Below, one piece after another: positions 10,801-21,696 of a stretch of DNA of 50,427 bases (position 1 is its first letter; each line of letters opens with the position of its first letter). The DNA lies in the NCBI GenBank assembly GCA_037447605.1, contig CM074822.1:276431-326857 (forward strand), written 5' to 3'. The notes beneath the pieces are model-generated. The model saw only the letters and a program-made list of their open reading frames with translations, was not told where the DNA came from and did not search any database. The translations under genes were made by a program, and so were the position numbers. Origin of the DNA: Zygnema circumcarinatum (taxonomy: Eukaryota; Streptophyta; Zygnematophyceae; Zygnematales; Zygnemataceae).

Positions 10801-13533
10801 AGCGAGAGAGAGAGAGAAGAGAGAGGGAGAGGATGAGAGAGTACTTCATCGTGAGTTTTCCCCTTCTCCAACTGCTCGAGCCTGCAAGAGAAACGGGCAG
10901 GAGAAAAAAATTGAGGTCCTGCCTAGAAAGATATAGAAATTCTTACTCGCACAGGAAGCAAGAAATCAGAAGACCAGTTATAGAGAACAAAGTGTGACAA
11001 GTGTCACATTTTGGAGCTTCCCAAGTTAGACCAACCAAGAATGGTGTGAAGATATCAAAATCTCAGAGTTGTAAATGCAGTTTAAACATTAATCAAAATG
11101 CTTCCCCCTTCTCCTCCTCTCTCTCCCTCTCCTTTTCTCTTTCTCTCCTTCTCCTTCTCTCCTCCTCTCCCTCTCTTTCTCAAGTGTAAAGGTCCTCCCT
11201 CTCCTTCTCCTTTTCTCTTTCTCTCATTCTCCTTCTCCTCCTCTCCCTCTCCTTCTCACGTGTAAAGGCCCCTCCCTCTCCTTCTCCTTTTCTCTTTCTC
11301 TCCTTCTCCTTCTCTCCTCCTCTTCCTCTCCTTCTCACGTGTAAAGGTGCTCCCGTTTGTCCTTTGCGTGAAGCCGCAGAGTCGTCCTCGCCCACTCCCA
11401 CGCTCCCTCCATCGAGTCATACTTTGGCTCATAGTTACAAAAATTCTCCGCCAGAGAGCTCCGTACAACAAGCTCCTCCAGAAAAGCATCCACTGCCTGC
11501 ACATGGAACTGTTCAGTTTAGGTTTCGATGTTGAGAGTATTTGAGCTTTGCCAGTTTTAGGATTGCAAGAAAAGAGGTTTGGATGGAGGAGAAGAGGGAG
11601 AAATCAGAGGTGAGGGAGAGAGAGAGCGAGAGAGAGAGAGAGAGGGAGGTCAGAGATTCCATGGATACTTTGAAACATAGCCAAGGCTCCCTCTACTCTT
11701 CTGCCCTCCTCCTCTACCGCTTTCCTGCTATTCCCTACTACGGCGAAAAACCACTTTGTAGTTGCCCTCCCTACTTACTATGCATTAGGAGTGGCAACTT
11801 TACTCCTCCCCTCTTCTCTCTCCCCCTCCCTCCCTCCCTCTCCTCTTCCTCCCCCCCTCTCTTCTCTCCCCCTCCCTCNNNNNNNNNNGAGGGAGAACCA
11901 TACGCCCCTCCAGGAATCCAGGAAGAGCTACTGTCTCAAAACAATGCACTCACTGTAAAACATCGGCGATAAGTTCACTCCAGTTTGGCGAAGCAGGACT
12001 TTCTCCTATCCACTCATTCTCTCCGACCGCAAGTTTAGGGTACTCCACCAAATACTCTCCGAGCTTACTGATAAAGACAAACAACAATCAACGTGAATTC
12101 AATATTGAACTTCAGCTTATACTCAATAGCGGTCAGGGCTATGGGTTAGCCCTACTTTTGACAGCCTTAATTGAGACAAAACGGTCCAAGATGTCACCTA
12201 TGAATTTTTCCTCGTATTGTACGTGCGGAATATTCCAGCTTATCTGAAGCTACCCACAACGGAACGGTGCTATGTGCGTCCACCTCGTGCACGGAAACTC
12301 CCTCTTTGATTTCAGCACATATCCCCTCGCGCCATATTCTACCAATTCGCAAAGGGGAGAAGTCCATCACCAATAGCGACGCGCCACATCGCTCCACAAA
12401 TGATGAAATCGTCTCTTCTGCTTTTCCCTGCACAAAGTAAACTCCAATAAGTCGGAATGCCATCGAAAGAATGGATTGTGGGAAAAGGGAGGGGGGAGGG
12501 GGGAGGCGGGAAAGGGGGAGGGGGAAGGGGAGGAAGGAGGGAGGGAGGAAAGGGGGGGAGGTGGGAAGGGGAGGGTGAAGGGGGAAGGTGGAGGGAAGGG
12601 AGGGAGGGAGGGAGGGAGGGAAGACAGGAGAGAAGGGGAAGGGGAGAAGGACAAGGATAGAAGGAGAGGGAGAGGAAGTGGGAGAGCGTGAAGGAGAGGG
12701 AGATGAAGAGGGAGTGTGAGAGTGAGAGGGAGAGGGAGACAGGGAGACGGCGAGAAAGAGGGAGACGAAGGGAAAGGGAGAGGGAGAGGCAGAGGCAGAA
12801 TAGAGGGGCGAAAGGACAAATGCTTCAGCTCCCATTTCACCTCCTTTGCAAAGCAATGAATCGTCCGAACATTCTCGCATTATTCAGGAAAGCCTTCGGC
12901 AACAAAAACTATTCTGAATGAAGGAAACTAAACTGACAGCTGTCGTACGTTCTGCACATGGAGCACACCTGAAATAGGAAGAAGGGAATGTTTTGCGCCC
13001 GCAGTATAGCTTCCACCTTTTGAAGTCCCCTCAGCATAAATCCAAAATGTCGCGCCTTTGCCCCCAAAAAGGAGCTCACGAGATTGAACGCAACAGCAAC
13101 AGGTGCTCCCCTCTCTTTAGCCTGCAGAATAAGAACAATTCACATAGTTTAGAAAAAAGCTAATGCTGTCAGTCAGTTTATGCTGGTCTCTCCTCCGTTT
13201 GTTTCTCTTTCTCAGCTTTACTTCTCTCCTCTTCCCCATCTCCTCTCCCTCCTTAACCCTAAATTGCCTTACCTTCTCCGCAGCGTAGAGTAGTGCCCAA
13301 TTGTCGCGCACACGCTGATCTCTCGACATCCAGTACACCACCGGCCCCTCCTTCCTCCCTCCCTCCTTCAGCACTCTCACTCTCCCCGGATTCACCTTCC
13401 CCTTTACCAACGCTCCTCCAGACCGATCCTCAAAGGCCTTGGCAGAAGCAGCCTCCCTCCGCTTCTCTGCAGCATCTTCCTGCGGTGTCTGCGCCTTCTT
13501 CACCTTCCCAGAACCTCCCTTAGGGGGAGCCAT
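7809..13533 (-). CDS. PHR1: Class II CPD DNA photolyase (one or more exons missing at an assembly gap)
   Basis: Recognised exons: 13533-13273, 13121-12969, 12427-12198, 12067-11954, [missing], 11496-11339, 10881-10845, 10564-10506, 10246-10165, 9674-9603, 8234-7809; all have GT-AG borders and matching phases except across the gap. The enzyme uses FAD and light to split cyclobutane pyrimidine dimers. Class II signatures are clear: [19 protein letters not shown] in exon 1, [98 protein letters not shown] and [17 protein letters not shown]. The start is the ATG of MAPPKG. About 85 residues expected between exon 4 (ending ELIADVL) and exon 5 (starting AVDAFLEEL), including the FAD-site SPYLHFGQ segment, are absent; exon 4 ends in phase 2 while exon 5 begins in phase 0, and the 10-N gap lies in between. 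The C-terminus carries an unusual ~110-residue Lys/Glu-rich tail with KKKKK and PRKRVKR, likely nuclear-localising. Confidence 0.93.
8370..9565. repeat. 1.2-kb pure pyrimidine (CCCTCC-type) tract inside a photolyase intron
   Basis: The intron 9602-8235 between the [10 protein letters not shown] exon and the last exon consists mostly of C/T on the plus strand (purines on the coding strand), with scattered CACT units. It ends with CCTAACCCTAACCCC, two telomere-like units (9561-9576). The long Pro/Ser/Leu and Gly/Glu/Arg frames here are by-products of the repeat. Confidence 0.95.
9978..10150. repeat. 42-bp minisatellite, about four copies, in a photolyase intron
   Basis: A pyrimidine unit of about 42 bp, marked by CTCTCTGTCTC and CTCCCACTCC, repeats four times between the exons 10246-10165 and 9674-9603. 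Confidence 0.8.
11102..11348. repeat. Tandem copies (about 77 bp) of the photolyase exon-5/intron border
   Basis: The true exon-5 donor (CCTTTACAC|gtgagaag on the coding strand, exon end 11339) is followed by two more copies at 11256-11268 and 11181-11192, spaced 79 and 76 bp, each with the adjoining purine-rich intron sequence. The second copy keeps a perfect donor. The third reads ACTTGAG and lost the GT. Confidence 0.8.
11879..11888. other. Assembly gap (10 N)
   Basis: Ten undetermined bases sit between pyrimidine-rich and purine-rich sequence, in the interval where the photolyase lacks conserved coding sequence. The true gap size is probably much larger than ten bases. Confidence 0.98.
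12480..12812. repeat. Purine-rich (GGGAGG/GAGAGG) tract in a photolyase intron
   Basis: The plus strand is almost entirely G and A within the intron 12968-12428. It has no coding meaning. Confidence 0.9.
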
Positions 13534-15222
13534 GGCTTGCAACGACCTTCCAGATTCAGGAAGATTTAGGGCTTGCAGTGCTTCAGGAGCTGAGAAGATG
13601 GGAGGGGGTGATTGCTGGCTAAGTTCCGGGAAGGTGCCACGTGGCAGTGAGGTAGATGAGAGAGAGAGAGGGGCATGAATGGGAGTGACTTTAACGAGGA
13701 GGCAAGAGAGGGGTGCCGGTTGCGCAATGCAACCTCGCTTGGCGCCATGGCCTGCAGCAGTCCATATGAAAGGGAAGCAGGGGGGGGGACATGAGAAAGG
13801 AAGCTGCGGAGGACGAAAATGGCGGCCGAGGGGGAACAGGCGCAGGGCCGCCAGGGTTCAGGGTCCCCTGCTGCCTAAGAATTAGGGTTTGAGAGTTCAA
13901 ACGATGAGGGGAGCAGGAGGGAAGAGAGAAGGGTCGACGAAGGCTGCTCCTTTCTGAACAATAGTGAAGCACCGACCACCCACGACGCGCCACGTCTAAT
14001 TTCGTACACGTGGCGTCCCCTCATTGGACGATGGTCAACCATAGTTCGAAAGGCCCCAAAGTATAGAGCCGGAGAGGGGGCGAACCGGAGAGGGGCTTTG
14101 GAACTGACTGTACCAAAATGTGCGTTGTATGAATATGTAATGGTGCACTTGTGCATATTGTACAAACGTTGTACGGCACCAATAGAAATTGAGTATAGAT
14201 GATGAAGGGATGGGATGCAGCTTGCACATACAAATGATGTTGCCAGTTGCATGTTTACATAGCTGTACGAATATGTATATAATCTCAACAAGCGGACACG
14301 TGTCGAGCAGCAAGGCGCCCACAGCAGTCACTTTTTGGAGGTTTTGCCACGTCGATCTTTTGTCGGTTTGGTACAGTGCCAGGTCAAGGTGCCACGTGGC
14401 GCGTTCTAGGACACACCGTGGCTGGAGAGACGACCAATTTACGGCTGCCGTGGAAGGGTGCCCAGATCCAATCCCAGCTCTCCTAGTGACATCTTGGATG
14501 ACGTGACACGATTCTATATGGCCATGTCATCGATTTGTTGTGTGTCCGTATTACGTCCGCGTGGTTATGTGTCGACGTGGCCGACTCAGCACGTCCTATG
14601 GACGGTCCCTGATTGGCTAAACGCACATTTAAAGTTCTGAAATAAGTCAATCGCAGCTCGCCACGTGGCAACAAGCAGTGACATGGTGGGCTCTAATTGA
14701 GCCAGGTCGTCAAAGACTTCTTTTTCCGCTGTATACTTATCGACTCGGCCGAGTCAGCACGACCTGTAGACGGTCCCTGATTGGCAGTGCACATTTTGTA
14801 CGTACAGTTCTTGATTTGGGCTGTGCGCTTTTAGAATTTTTAGGGGCGTTACTGATTACATGCTCCCACTGTCAGCGAGGCAAAAGTCCATAGCATCCTC
14901 ATTTTACAGAAAAAAAATCAGCAGCAGCAACGATCTTTTTTTGCTATACTAATCGTGGAAAAATTCGTGAATGTTTTCTATGAACCAAGCTTCAAGCTAT
15001 ATGAGAGCACGCAAACTATCTACAAGATACTTTTCCTTACAAGGTTACTAACGGACCTCCCCCGACTCCTAATGCCGTTCTGAAGCTTCTTGCGAGAGAT
15101 GAATGCAAGAGGTCTGAGCTTCATCATAGGATCAATGCAATTTTTTCATCTTCTTGTGTCATGCTAAGAGACTCAACCACTACCTCCCACATCCCCTCCC
15201 TCTCCTACCTCTCCCATACTCT
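13534..15222. other. Photolyase upstream region and oxidoreductase 3' flank
   Basis: No gene is recognised. It contains five CACGTG G-boxes within about 1 kb, a telo-box TTAGGGTTT (13883-13891) about 350 bp upstream of the photolyase start, a diverged direct repeat (14560-14643 and 14728-14812, both with GGACGGTCCCTGATTGG or GACGGTCCCTGATTGG), and presumed 3' UTR of the oxidoreductase near 15100-15220. Confidence 0.6.
13638..14667. promoter_or_regulatory. Cluster of five G-boxes upstream of the photolyase start
   Basis: CACGTG occurs at 13638, 14007, 14297, 14393 and 14662, several as GCCACGTGGC, with more ACGT cores nearby (14001, 14348, 14510). In plants these bind bZIP and bHLH factors such as HY5 and PIFs, and photolyase genes are light- and UV-B-induced through HY5; that link is inference here. 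Confidence 0.55.
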
Positions 15223-17002
15223 CTATGCCATGGTCACCACTACCTTCCCAGTCGCATGGCCCTCCTTGCTCCTCACCCATGCGTCTACGGCACTTCTGAA
15301 CTCATGCCTGGAGTCAATGATCGTCTTCAGTTTCCCCTCCTTTGCAATAGCAGCCAAAAACGTCAAGTCCTCTGCATTCGCCTTGCAAAAGAAGAGTTTC
15401 AACTTTTGCCCGAAGACGGGCAAGGCCGTAATCGCTGCCAACGCCGCTGATTTAAGACCCGGCAACAAACGTACGCACTTCCCATTGGCTGTCAGGACCT
15501 TCTGGATCGTCGTCCAAGAGGTGTCCCCGTTCACCGTGGCATCAAGAATGACATCGTAGAGCTTCCCCGAGGGGCTCTTCCACTCCGCCCCCTCCGGCGA
15601 GCGGTAGTCGAGCACTTCGTCCGCGCCGAGTTCCTTCACAAGAGCAAAGTTCCGCTCTGAACATGTCGCCGTCACGTGCGCGCCGGCCAACTTGGCGATC
15701 TGCAAGTTAGCAATGTGAGGAAACTATCAGCAAAAGTAAATGACATCAAGTTTCTCGTAAAGAGTTAGCCGCACTTTCCAGCATGACGAACAACCAATCG
15801 CATGGTAAGGTATGTGAGTGCAAGTTTAGGGTCGTGCTATTGAAGCAGTCCAACACTTACTTGGACAGCGTAAGTGCCCACTCCTCCAGACGCTCCCGCG
15901 ATGAGAATGTTCCCTTTGAAGCTGCCATCTACCTTGACTCCTCCACTGTTCCGGAGGGCCTGCAGGGCCGTAATAGCAGTCACTACAAAGCAGGCCGCAC
16001 TTTCTGGAGGTACTTCACTCGGCCGTTTTGCTGCTACCTTGATGTTCAACGTTGTGTATTCCGCAAACGCGCCGGCATCCTGAACAAAACAAAGTGACAG
16101 TGCATTTTTTACCATACTACCTCAGTTGAATGGAGAGAGTAAGGGAAAATTAAGAGCAAGTCGATTGAAAAGCAGTTAAGAATTTAAAAAATGTCAGAGA
16201 GACGGATTAGAGTCGTACAGCCGCATCTCCAAAAACCTGATCGCCTACTGCAAAGCTCTTCTCTGTTCCAGGGCCGAGTGATACGACTTCTCCTGCTACA
16301 TCAGTGCCTGCATAAAGACAAAACATGTTCGAAAGGAAAATGAATTTCGTTAGACAAGTAAGGTTTCACAGTATGACAGCTCTTAAGAACTGACTAATGG
16401 AAACCGATGTCTGTCTTTCCATGCAGCACGTACCTTTTCAGTCAAATCTACCCCGTAATGAATGTCAACATCGCAGCATCATCCTTATAATTTGTTTTAG
16501 GATACACGTCTTACCAACCATCCATACCTGGAATAAACGGAAATTTGCTTGGTACGAAAGGCTTCAATAGCCCGTCCTGAATCTTCCAGTCGATAGGGTT
16601 CACGCTTAGCGCTTGTACCTTCACCAGAAGTTGGTTCGCCTTAGGAGTCGGCACTGCCTTGTTCTCCACTTTCTGTAAAACAACGCAAACGCAAAAGTAA
16701 GTCGCATTGTACTTCATTTCAAACATGCGGACTACTCGAAATACGGCTTCTCCACAAACAAAAATAAACAGAAAAGTGTCCTGTTTCCCGCTACCTGCAT
16801 GCGAACAAAATGATGCATGTGGCAGCCATACCAAGTAATATTGATGAAGACTCTGCCTGAACATCTTGCACTGCAGTCAGCACCAAACACGGCAATATTC
16901 TGGAATATATCTGTGCAACTGGCTCACCTTCAAGGCCTCAGGACCACCGCCATACTGTGAATACTCCCATGCTTGCATGGTTCCAGGAACTTCTGTTGCC
17001 AT
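15223..17002 (-). CDS. Zinc-independent quinone oxidoreductase / alkenal reductase, ceQORH-like, copy 1
   Basis: Five exons: 17002-16928, 16672-16519, 16307-16219, 16079-15861, 15699-15223, giving about 337 residues, the normal length of the family. Start MATEVPGTMQAWEYSQYGGG matches the conserved N-terminus. Other signatures are VNPIDWKIQDG, DVAGEVVSLGPGTEKSFAVGDQVFG, the NADPH-binding Rossmann loop AGASGGVGTYAVQIAKLAGA, TATCSERNFALVKELGADE, VLDYRSPEGAEW and the C-terminal GHATGKVVV. It is a medium-chain dehydrogenase/reductase without zinc ligands that reduces reactive alpha,beta-unsaturated carbonyls or quinones with NADPH; the Arabidopsis relative is on the inner chloroplast envelope without a cleaved transit peptide, and none is seen here. 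Exon 2 ends at an unusual donor (ATGGATG|gttggt); the nearby gtaaga would create a stop. It is a tandem duplicate of 18494-20653. Confidence 0.92.
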
Positions 17003-17760
17003 TTTTGCAGTCTTTAAAATCTAAGCAACAAGCAAACGATGGATGGATAGCTCCTCCTCCTCCCCTCTCCTCTCCTCTCCACCTCTTCCGCCTCCTCCTC
17101 TCCCTCTCCCTCTCCTCCTCTCCACTCCTTTCTCCCTCTCCCTCTCCCTCTCCCTCTCCCTCTCCCTCTCCCTCTCTCTCCTCCTTTCCGCGAAGCAGAG
17201 GACGACTGAGGAAGGCGGAGGGAAAGCAGTGCAGGCGTTCCTGGTTGCATGATGACGTCAGCTGCGTCAGCGCCTGCAGCCAAGCGTCCTGCAAACCCGG
17301 CGGCCTGTCGGCTCTAGGCAGGACTCCCGCGTCTCGACAAAAAGTCAAGACCTTTGCACGGAGCAATATCCAATGCCTGGTAACCACGTGTATATTTCAG
17401 ATCCTAAAGAGAATCTATTTGCTGACATGGCAAGACTAGAATATGTCGACCAACTGAAGGAGTTCGGCCCATATAAACTGCTAGTCAGTCAAGTCACATT
17501 TTGGCACCCATTGTAGTCATAATCGGTTACGACTACTATCTGACTATTATTTTCAATCAGTCAAGTCACATCCTGGCGCCCATGTCAGTCACAATCTGTT
17601 ACAACTACGATCTGACTGAACTTCAGTTTAGTTTGATCTCGTGAGCTACGGTCAACTAATCTCCAACAACATAACTAATCGAAAGGACGCAACGTCATTG
17701 GGCCGCAAATTGCGCCAAAATAGAAGACGCCAGTCCAGCCTATAACCAATCATGGACTGC

Positions 17761-18119
17761 CACGTGGACCAAGCCAAAAGGAGCCGATCAATCCCATAGG
17801 TTCTTGGAGAACCGTTTATTACACGGTCCGCCACCGTTGCAGTCGGGTTCGGGTGCCACGTGTCGCCAATTGACGCGAGAAACGACAAAATTTCCCGCCC
17901 GAAAATTCAGGTGGCATATCGTACGGACAGTCGGTTTGAGTTTTTGAAGCCTTACGGTAGACACGTGACGCGTTCTGATTGGTCCTCGTGGTTCATTGTC
18001 CTTTCCGTGTAATGTCCCCTTCTTGAAACTTGCCTCCACAAAAATCTCTTCGAAAAGGCGCCAGTGAACAACAGCCAAGTGGCATAAAATATTTCTGGGA
18101 CAACAGGGAAGGACACGTG
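17761..18119. promoter_or_regulatory. G-box cluster upstream of oxidoreductase copy 1
   Basis: Four CACGTG sites lie at 17761, 17857, 17962 and 18114, spaced about 100-150 bp apart and 0.76-1.1 kb upstream of the copy 1 start. They are predicted bZIP/bHLH sites; function is not shown. Confidence 0.45.
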
Positions 18120-18260
18120 GCGGCTTCTTATTGGAAGGGGTCGTAGAGGACCCCGAGTTAAGAAAGAGCCAAAGAGAGAGCCAAAAGTTTGGGGCACAAT
18201 TTGCAGCACATGAAGGGAACCACGAACCATGTTCCATGTTTGAACCATGAGCCATATTTG

Positions 18261-18284
18261 AACAACAACAACAACAACAACAAC
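18261..18284 (+). repeat. (CAA)n microsatellite
   Basis: Eight CAA units in a row; a shorter run occurs at 18382-18398. Confidence 0.85.
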
Positions 18285-18493
18285 ATAGAAAAGGAACCAA
18301 CCGCTCACAGAGGAGGTTCTGAGGAGAATAGGATTGGCATTGATCCCACACATGGCAATGGCATAAAATATGCATACAAAACAACAACAACAACAACATG
18401 GAGACCCTCATTGTTCACATATAGACATTGAAGTACAAGCTATACAAAAGAAGAGGGCAGGCGCCAAGTGCAGCAGCTCCCTCAAACCTGCTC

Positions 18494-20653
18494 CTAGTGG
18501 TTTCCTGTCCCTGTAACCCCCAACGCCTTCCCAAGCCTCTCCATGGCGCCAAGGGGCGCCTTCACTGCCTCCTCAATCCTTGTAGAAGCAGGACGAGGAG
18601 GAGGAGGAGGAGGAGCAGCCATGGTCACCACCACCTTCCCAGTAGCATGACCCTCCTTGCTCTTCGCCCAAGCCTCTCCAGCACTCTTGAACTCATGGCT
18701 AGAGTCAACAATAGTCTTCAGTTTCCCCTCCTTTGCAAGAGCAGCCACATACGACAAATCTTCTGCAGTCGGTAGAAGCACGCACGACAGCAGCTTCTTT
18801 CCTCCAAAGAAGGAGAGCGCGCTGGCTGCTGATAGGGCGAGGGTTTTAGGTTTTGGAAGGAGGTTTACGCACTTCCCATTGGCTGTCAGGACCTTCTGAG
18901 TCATCGTCCAAGAGCTATCTCCCTTTTGTGTTGCATCAAGAATGACATCGTAAAGCTTCCCTGAAGGACTCTTCCACTCTGCCCCCTCCGGCGAGCGGTA
19001 GTCGAGCACTTCGTCCGCGCCGAGTTCCTTCACAAGAGCAAAGTTTCGCTCTGAACATGTCGCCGTCACGTGTGCGCCGGCCAACTTGGCAATCTGCAAC
19101 TTAGCAATTGTCAGGCAAACTATCAGAAAAGTAAATCACATCAAGTTTCTCTCATCAATAGTTGAACCGCACTTTCCAGTGTGAACAACAACCAGTAGCT
19201 ATTGGTTGTTGTTCAGGTATGTGAGTGCAAGTTTAGAGGCGTGCTATTGAAGCTATTGTTCAACACTTACTTGGACAGCGTAAGTGCCCACTCCTCCAGA
19301 CGCTCCGGCAATGAGGATGTTCCCTTTGTAACTGCCATCTATCTTGACTCCTCCAAAGTTGCGGAGAGCCTGCAGAGCTGTGAGAGCAGCCACTGGAAAG
19401 CAGGCAGCAGTTTCTGGGGAGATTTCACTGGGCCGCTTGGCTGCTATCTTGACATTTAGTGTGGCGTATTCTGCAAATGCGCCGCCACTCTGAACAGACC
19501 TCAACACAAAGAAAAGCTCAGCAACTGCAGATTAGGTCTTTCTGAACTGCGCTCTGTATGTAGGCACATGTGATCATCTTTTGTTGAACAAAGATACCAT
19601 TCGTTATCTTGCAACAGACAGGCTAGGAACAGTTTGAGCGAAGTATTTTTCAAATCGTTCTCTTCAAACTAAACTGAGAATATCAGAAGGTCGAATGCAA
19701 GCGTAACTTGAATGCACGGAGTCAAATACTACTACTGCTGCTGCTACTGGAAAAGCGAAGTCTGTAAGCTTGTGAACGTGTATTTTCAACGAGCTAATGG
19801 GTGACAAGAGCAAACAGAGAAAGAGAAATGAGATGTAAACGAATGTTCATGAAAACAAGCCGCGGAGGAACAATGAACTAAAACGCTTACGGGTACATCA
19901 AGAGCTCCAAAAACTTGATCTCCAACTGCAAAGCTCTTCTCTGTTCCAGGTCCGAGTGATACGACTTCTCCTGCGATATCAGTACCTGCATGGGTACATA
20001 GAGCGGTTTGACAGTTGAAGGATAATTTCAACGAAAGGGAGAGCGAGTTTAACTTTGGGTTAAAGAATTGTCTCTCGGAAAAACGGATCTTAATTCCATA
20101 GTCATCGTCTTGGCAAAACCTCAACCAAAATCCATACCTGGAACAAACGGAAACTTAGGCGGTAAAGCCGGTTTCAAGAACCCGTCCTGAATCTTCCAAT
20201 CGATGGGATTGACACTGAGTGCTTGTATCTTCACCAAAAGATAATTCGCCTTAGGAGTGGGCACTAACTTGTCGTCCACCTTCTGTAAAGCAGCAACACT
20301 ACCAGCGTCAGAAAAAAAAAAAAAAAATGAAGTTGTCAATGCTGATAGAAACTACTGATACTGATACTCGATTTTAGTAAAAATGGACCTTTCCTTGACA
20401 TATGTGATAAAGCATTTTAGACTCTTGTTTTGATAAAGGAGCTTATGATCCGGATATCAGTGTATAGTTGCAATATTGATATGGAAATCGACATGTATCC
20501 GACTGAATCATTTCAAGCAGCGTTTGATCGATCTCTTAAGTGACTCGCTAGCAAGGAAAGCTTTTCAAAGCAGCTCGCCTTCAATACTTCGGGACCTCCT
20601 CCGTACTGTGAATACTGCCATGCTTCCATGGTCTTGGGAATGTCTGCCGCCAT
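18494..20653 (-). CDS. Zinc-independent quinone oxidoreductase / alkenal reductase, ceQORH-like, copy 2
   Basis: Five exons at the same positions as copy 1: 20653-20579, 20282-20126, 19985-19891, 19489-19271, 19093-18494, about 381 residues. It starts MAADIPKTMEAWQYSQYGGG and shares VNPIDWKIQDG, GTDIAGEVVSLGPGTEKSFAVG, AGASGGVGTYAVQIAKLAGA and GHATGKVVVTMA. The same role as copy 1 is expected. It differs by a C-terminal extension of about 40 residues after VVVTMA: six prolines, then a tail ending GVTGTGNH. Intron 1 has a GC donor (TTGAAG|gcgagc) where copy 1 has gtgagc; no usable GT lies nearby. The last introns of the two copies are still alignable, so the duplication is fairly young. Two G-boxes (21014, 21043) lie about 370 bp upstream. 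Confidence 0.92.
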
Positions 20654-21696
20654 TCTGCGCAGGTAAATAACCAAAACCTACTGAAACCTGCAAAATGAAG
20701 TTCAAATCTGCGCCTGAATCAGCTCGCTCGGTTGATAATCTTTCGATGAATAATCTTACACCACTGAAAGAAAACTTCGTGACAATCTTTGAAATCTTCA
20801 CCCAAGATATGCAGAGTTCTGACAAACAATCTAGCTCCTGGAAAGCTGTATACGCGACAGGTAGCACAAGTCCCGAAGAAAAAATCTGCAGAACACGGCA
20901 GCAGAGTGGTTGTGAATCGCCACGTACAGGGCGAGCCATGGCTGCCCTGCGGCAAGTGGCAGGAGGAGGAGACAGGTAGCGCCGCTGCAGGGAGAGAGGC
21001 AGCCATGGCCGGACACGTGTGGGGGAGGAGACTCAGAGTCACCACGTGGAGGTCCCACAGAGCCAGCAAAATCTCGACCTTTGTACGTTTTGGACACAGT
21101 TGGACACCATGGCTAAGTGCTCCTTTTGACCATGACCATGACTGAATTGTTTGCTTGCTCGTAACTAAATCCTCCTTTGACCATTACTGAACTGCCTCGT
21201 TTATGCCATTACTACTAGGGATTCATTTGTGTATGGGCTGGCTTTCATGTTTATAGCATGTTTTGAGTTTGATGTTGGATGGCTTCAGGTTTGCAGACTG
21301 TTTGATGTCACTCATGGAGGCAGAACGGAATCAATTTATTAAGCTTTTCAGTAACTCAATTCTGCAGGTCTCAGTCGGGGATTGTGGCCACAATAGTGTA
21401 CAAACTGTGCCAATCAAACACTAATAACATAAAAAGCTTCTACTGTTGCTCTGTTTCCTTCCCAATTCTAACACATCTTTGAGGTCGACTGCTTTTCAAA
21501 ACGTCCTCGTAGTACTGCCTCCACCTTGCAGGTGCTCCTCTTTGAAAACTTCCCCCATGGACCTCTGCCTAGATCTAATTTTACATAGAACCATATCCTT
21601 CTCCACCCAAGCTCCACCCCTCGAACTCCTCTTGAAACCCTAAAAAACTCGTAACCCTAAAACTGCATACGACTCAAAAGACCTTCATCCAAAGCC
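20654..21696. other. Upstream region of oxidoreductase copy 2 and 3' flank of the MFP1-like gene
   Basis: It contains G-boxes at 21014 and 21043 and otherwise plain sequence. Telomere-like AAACCCTAAAAAACTCGTAACCCTAAAA lies at 21636-21663. No gene is recognised, although a further 3' exon of the MFP1-like gene cannot be excluded. Confidence 0.5.

Larger units (their letters stand above)
17003..18493. other. Region between the two oxidoreductase copies
   Basis: It holds a pyrimidine tract (17052-17190) that is probably in the 5' leader or promoter of copy 1, a palindromic TGACGTCA-like site near 17252, G-boxes at 17761, 17857, 17962 and 18114, two diverged copies of a ~65-bp segment around 17482-17610 (CAGTCAAGTCACAT...TTACNACTA), and (CAA)n at 18261-18284. 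No gene is recognised. Confidence 0.6.

Noticed and set aside
12194-12880. 228-residue minus-strand frame as a single gene
   Set aside because: Only 12198-12427 is photolyase exon 3. The remainder is the pyrimidine-rich intron.
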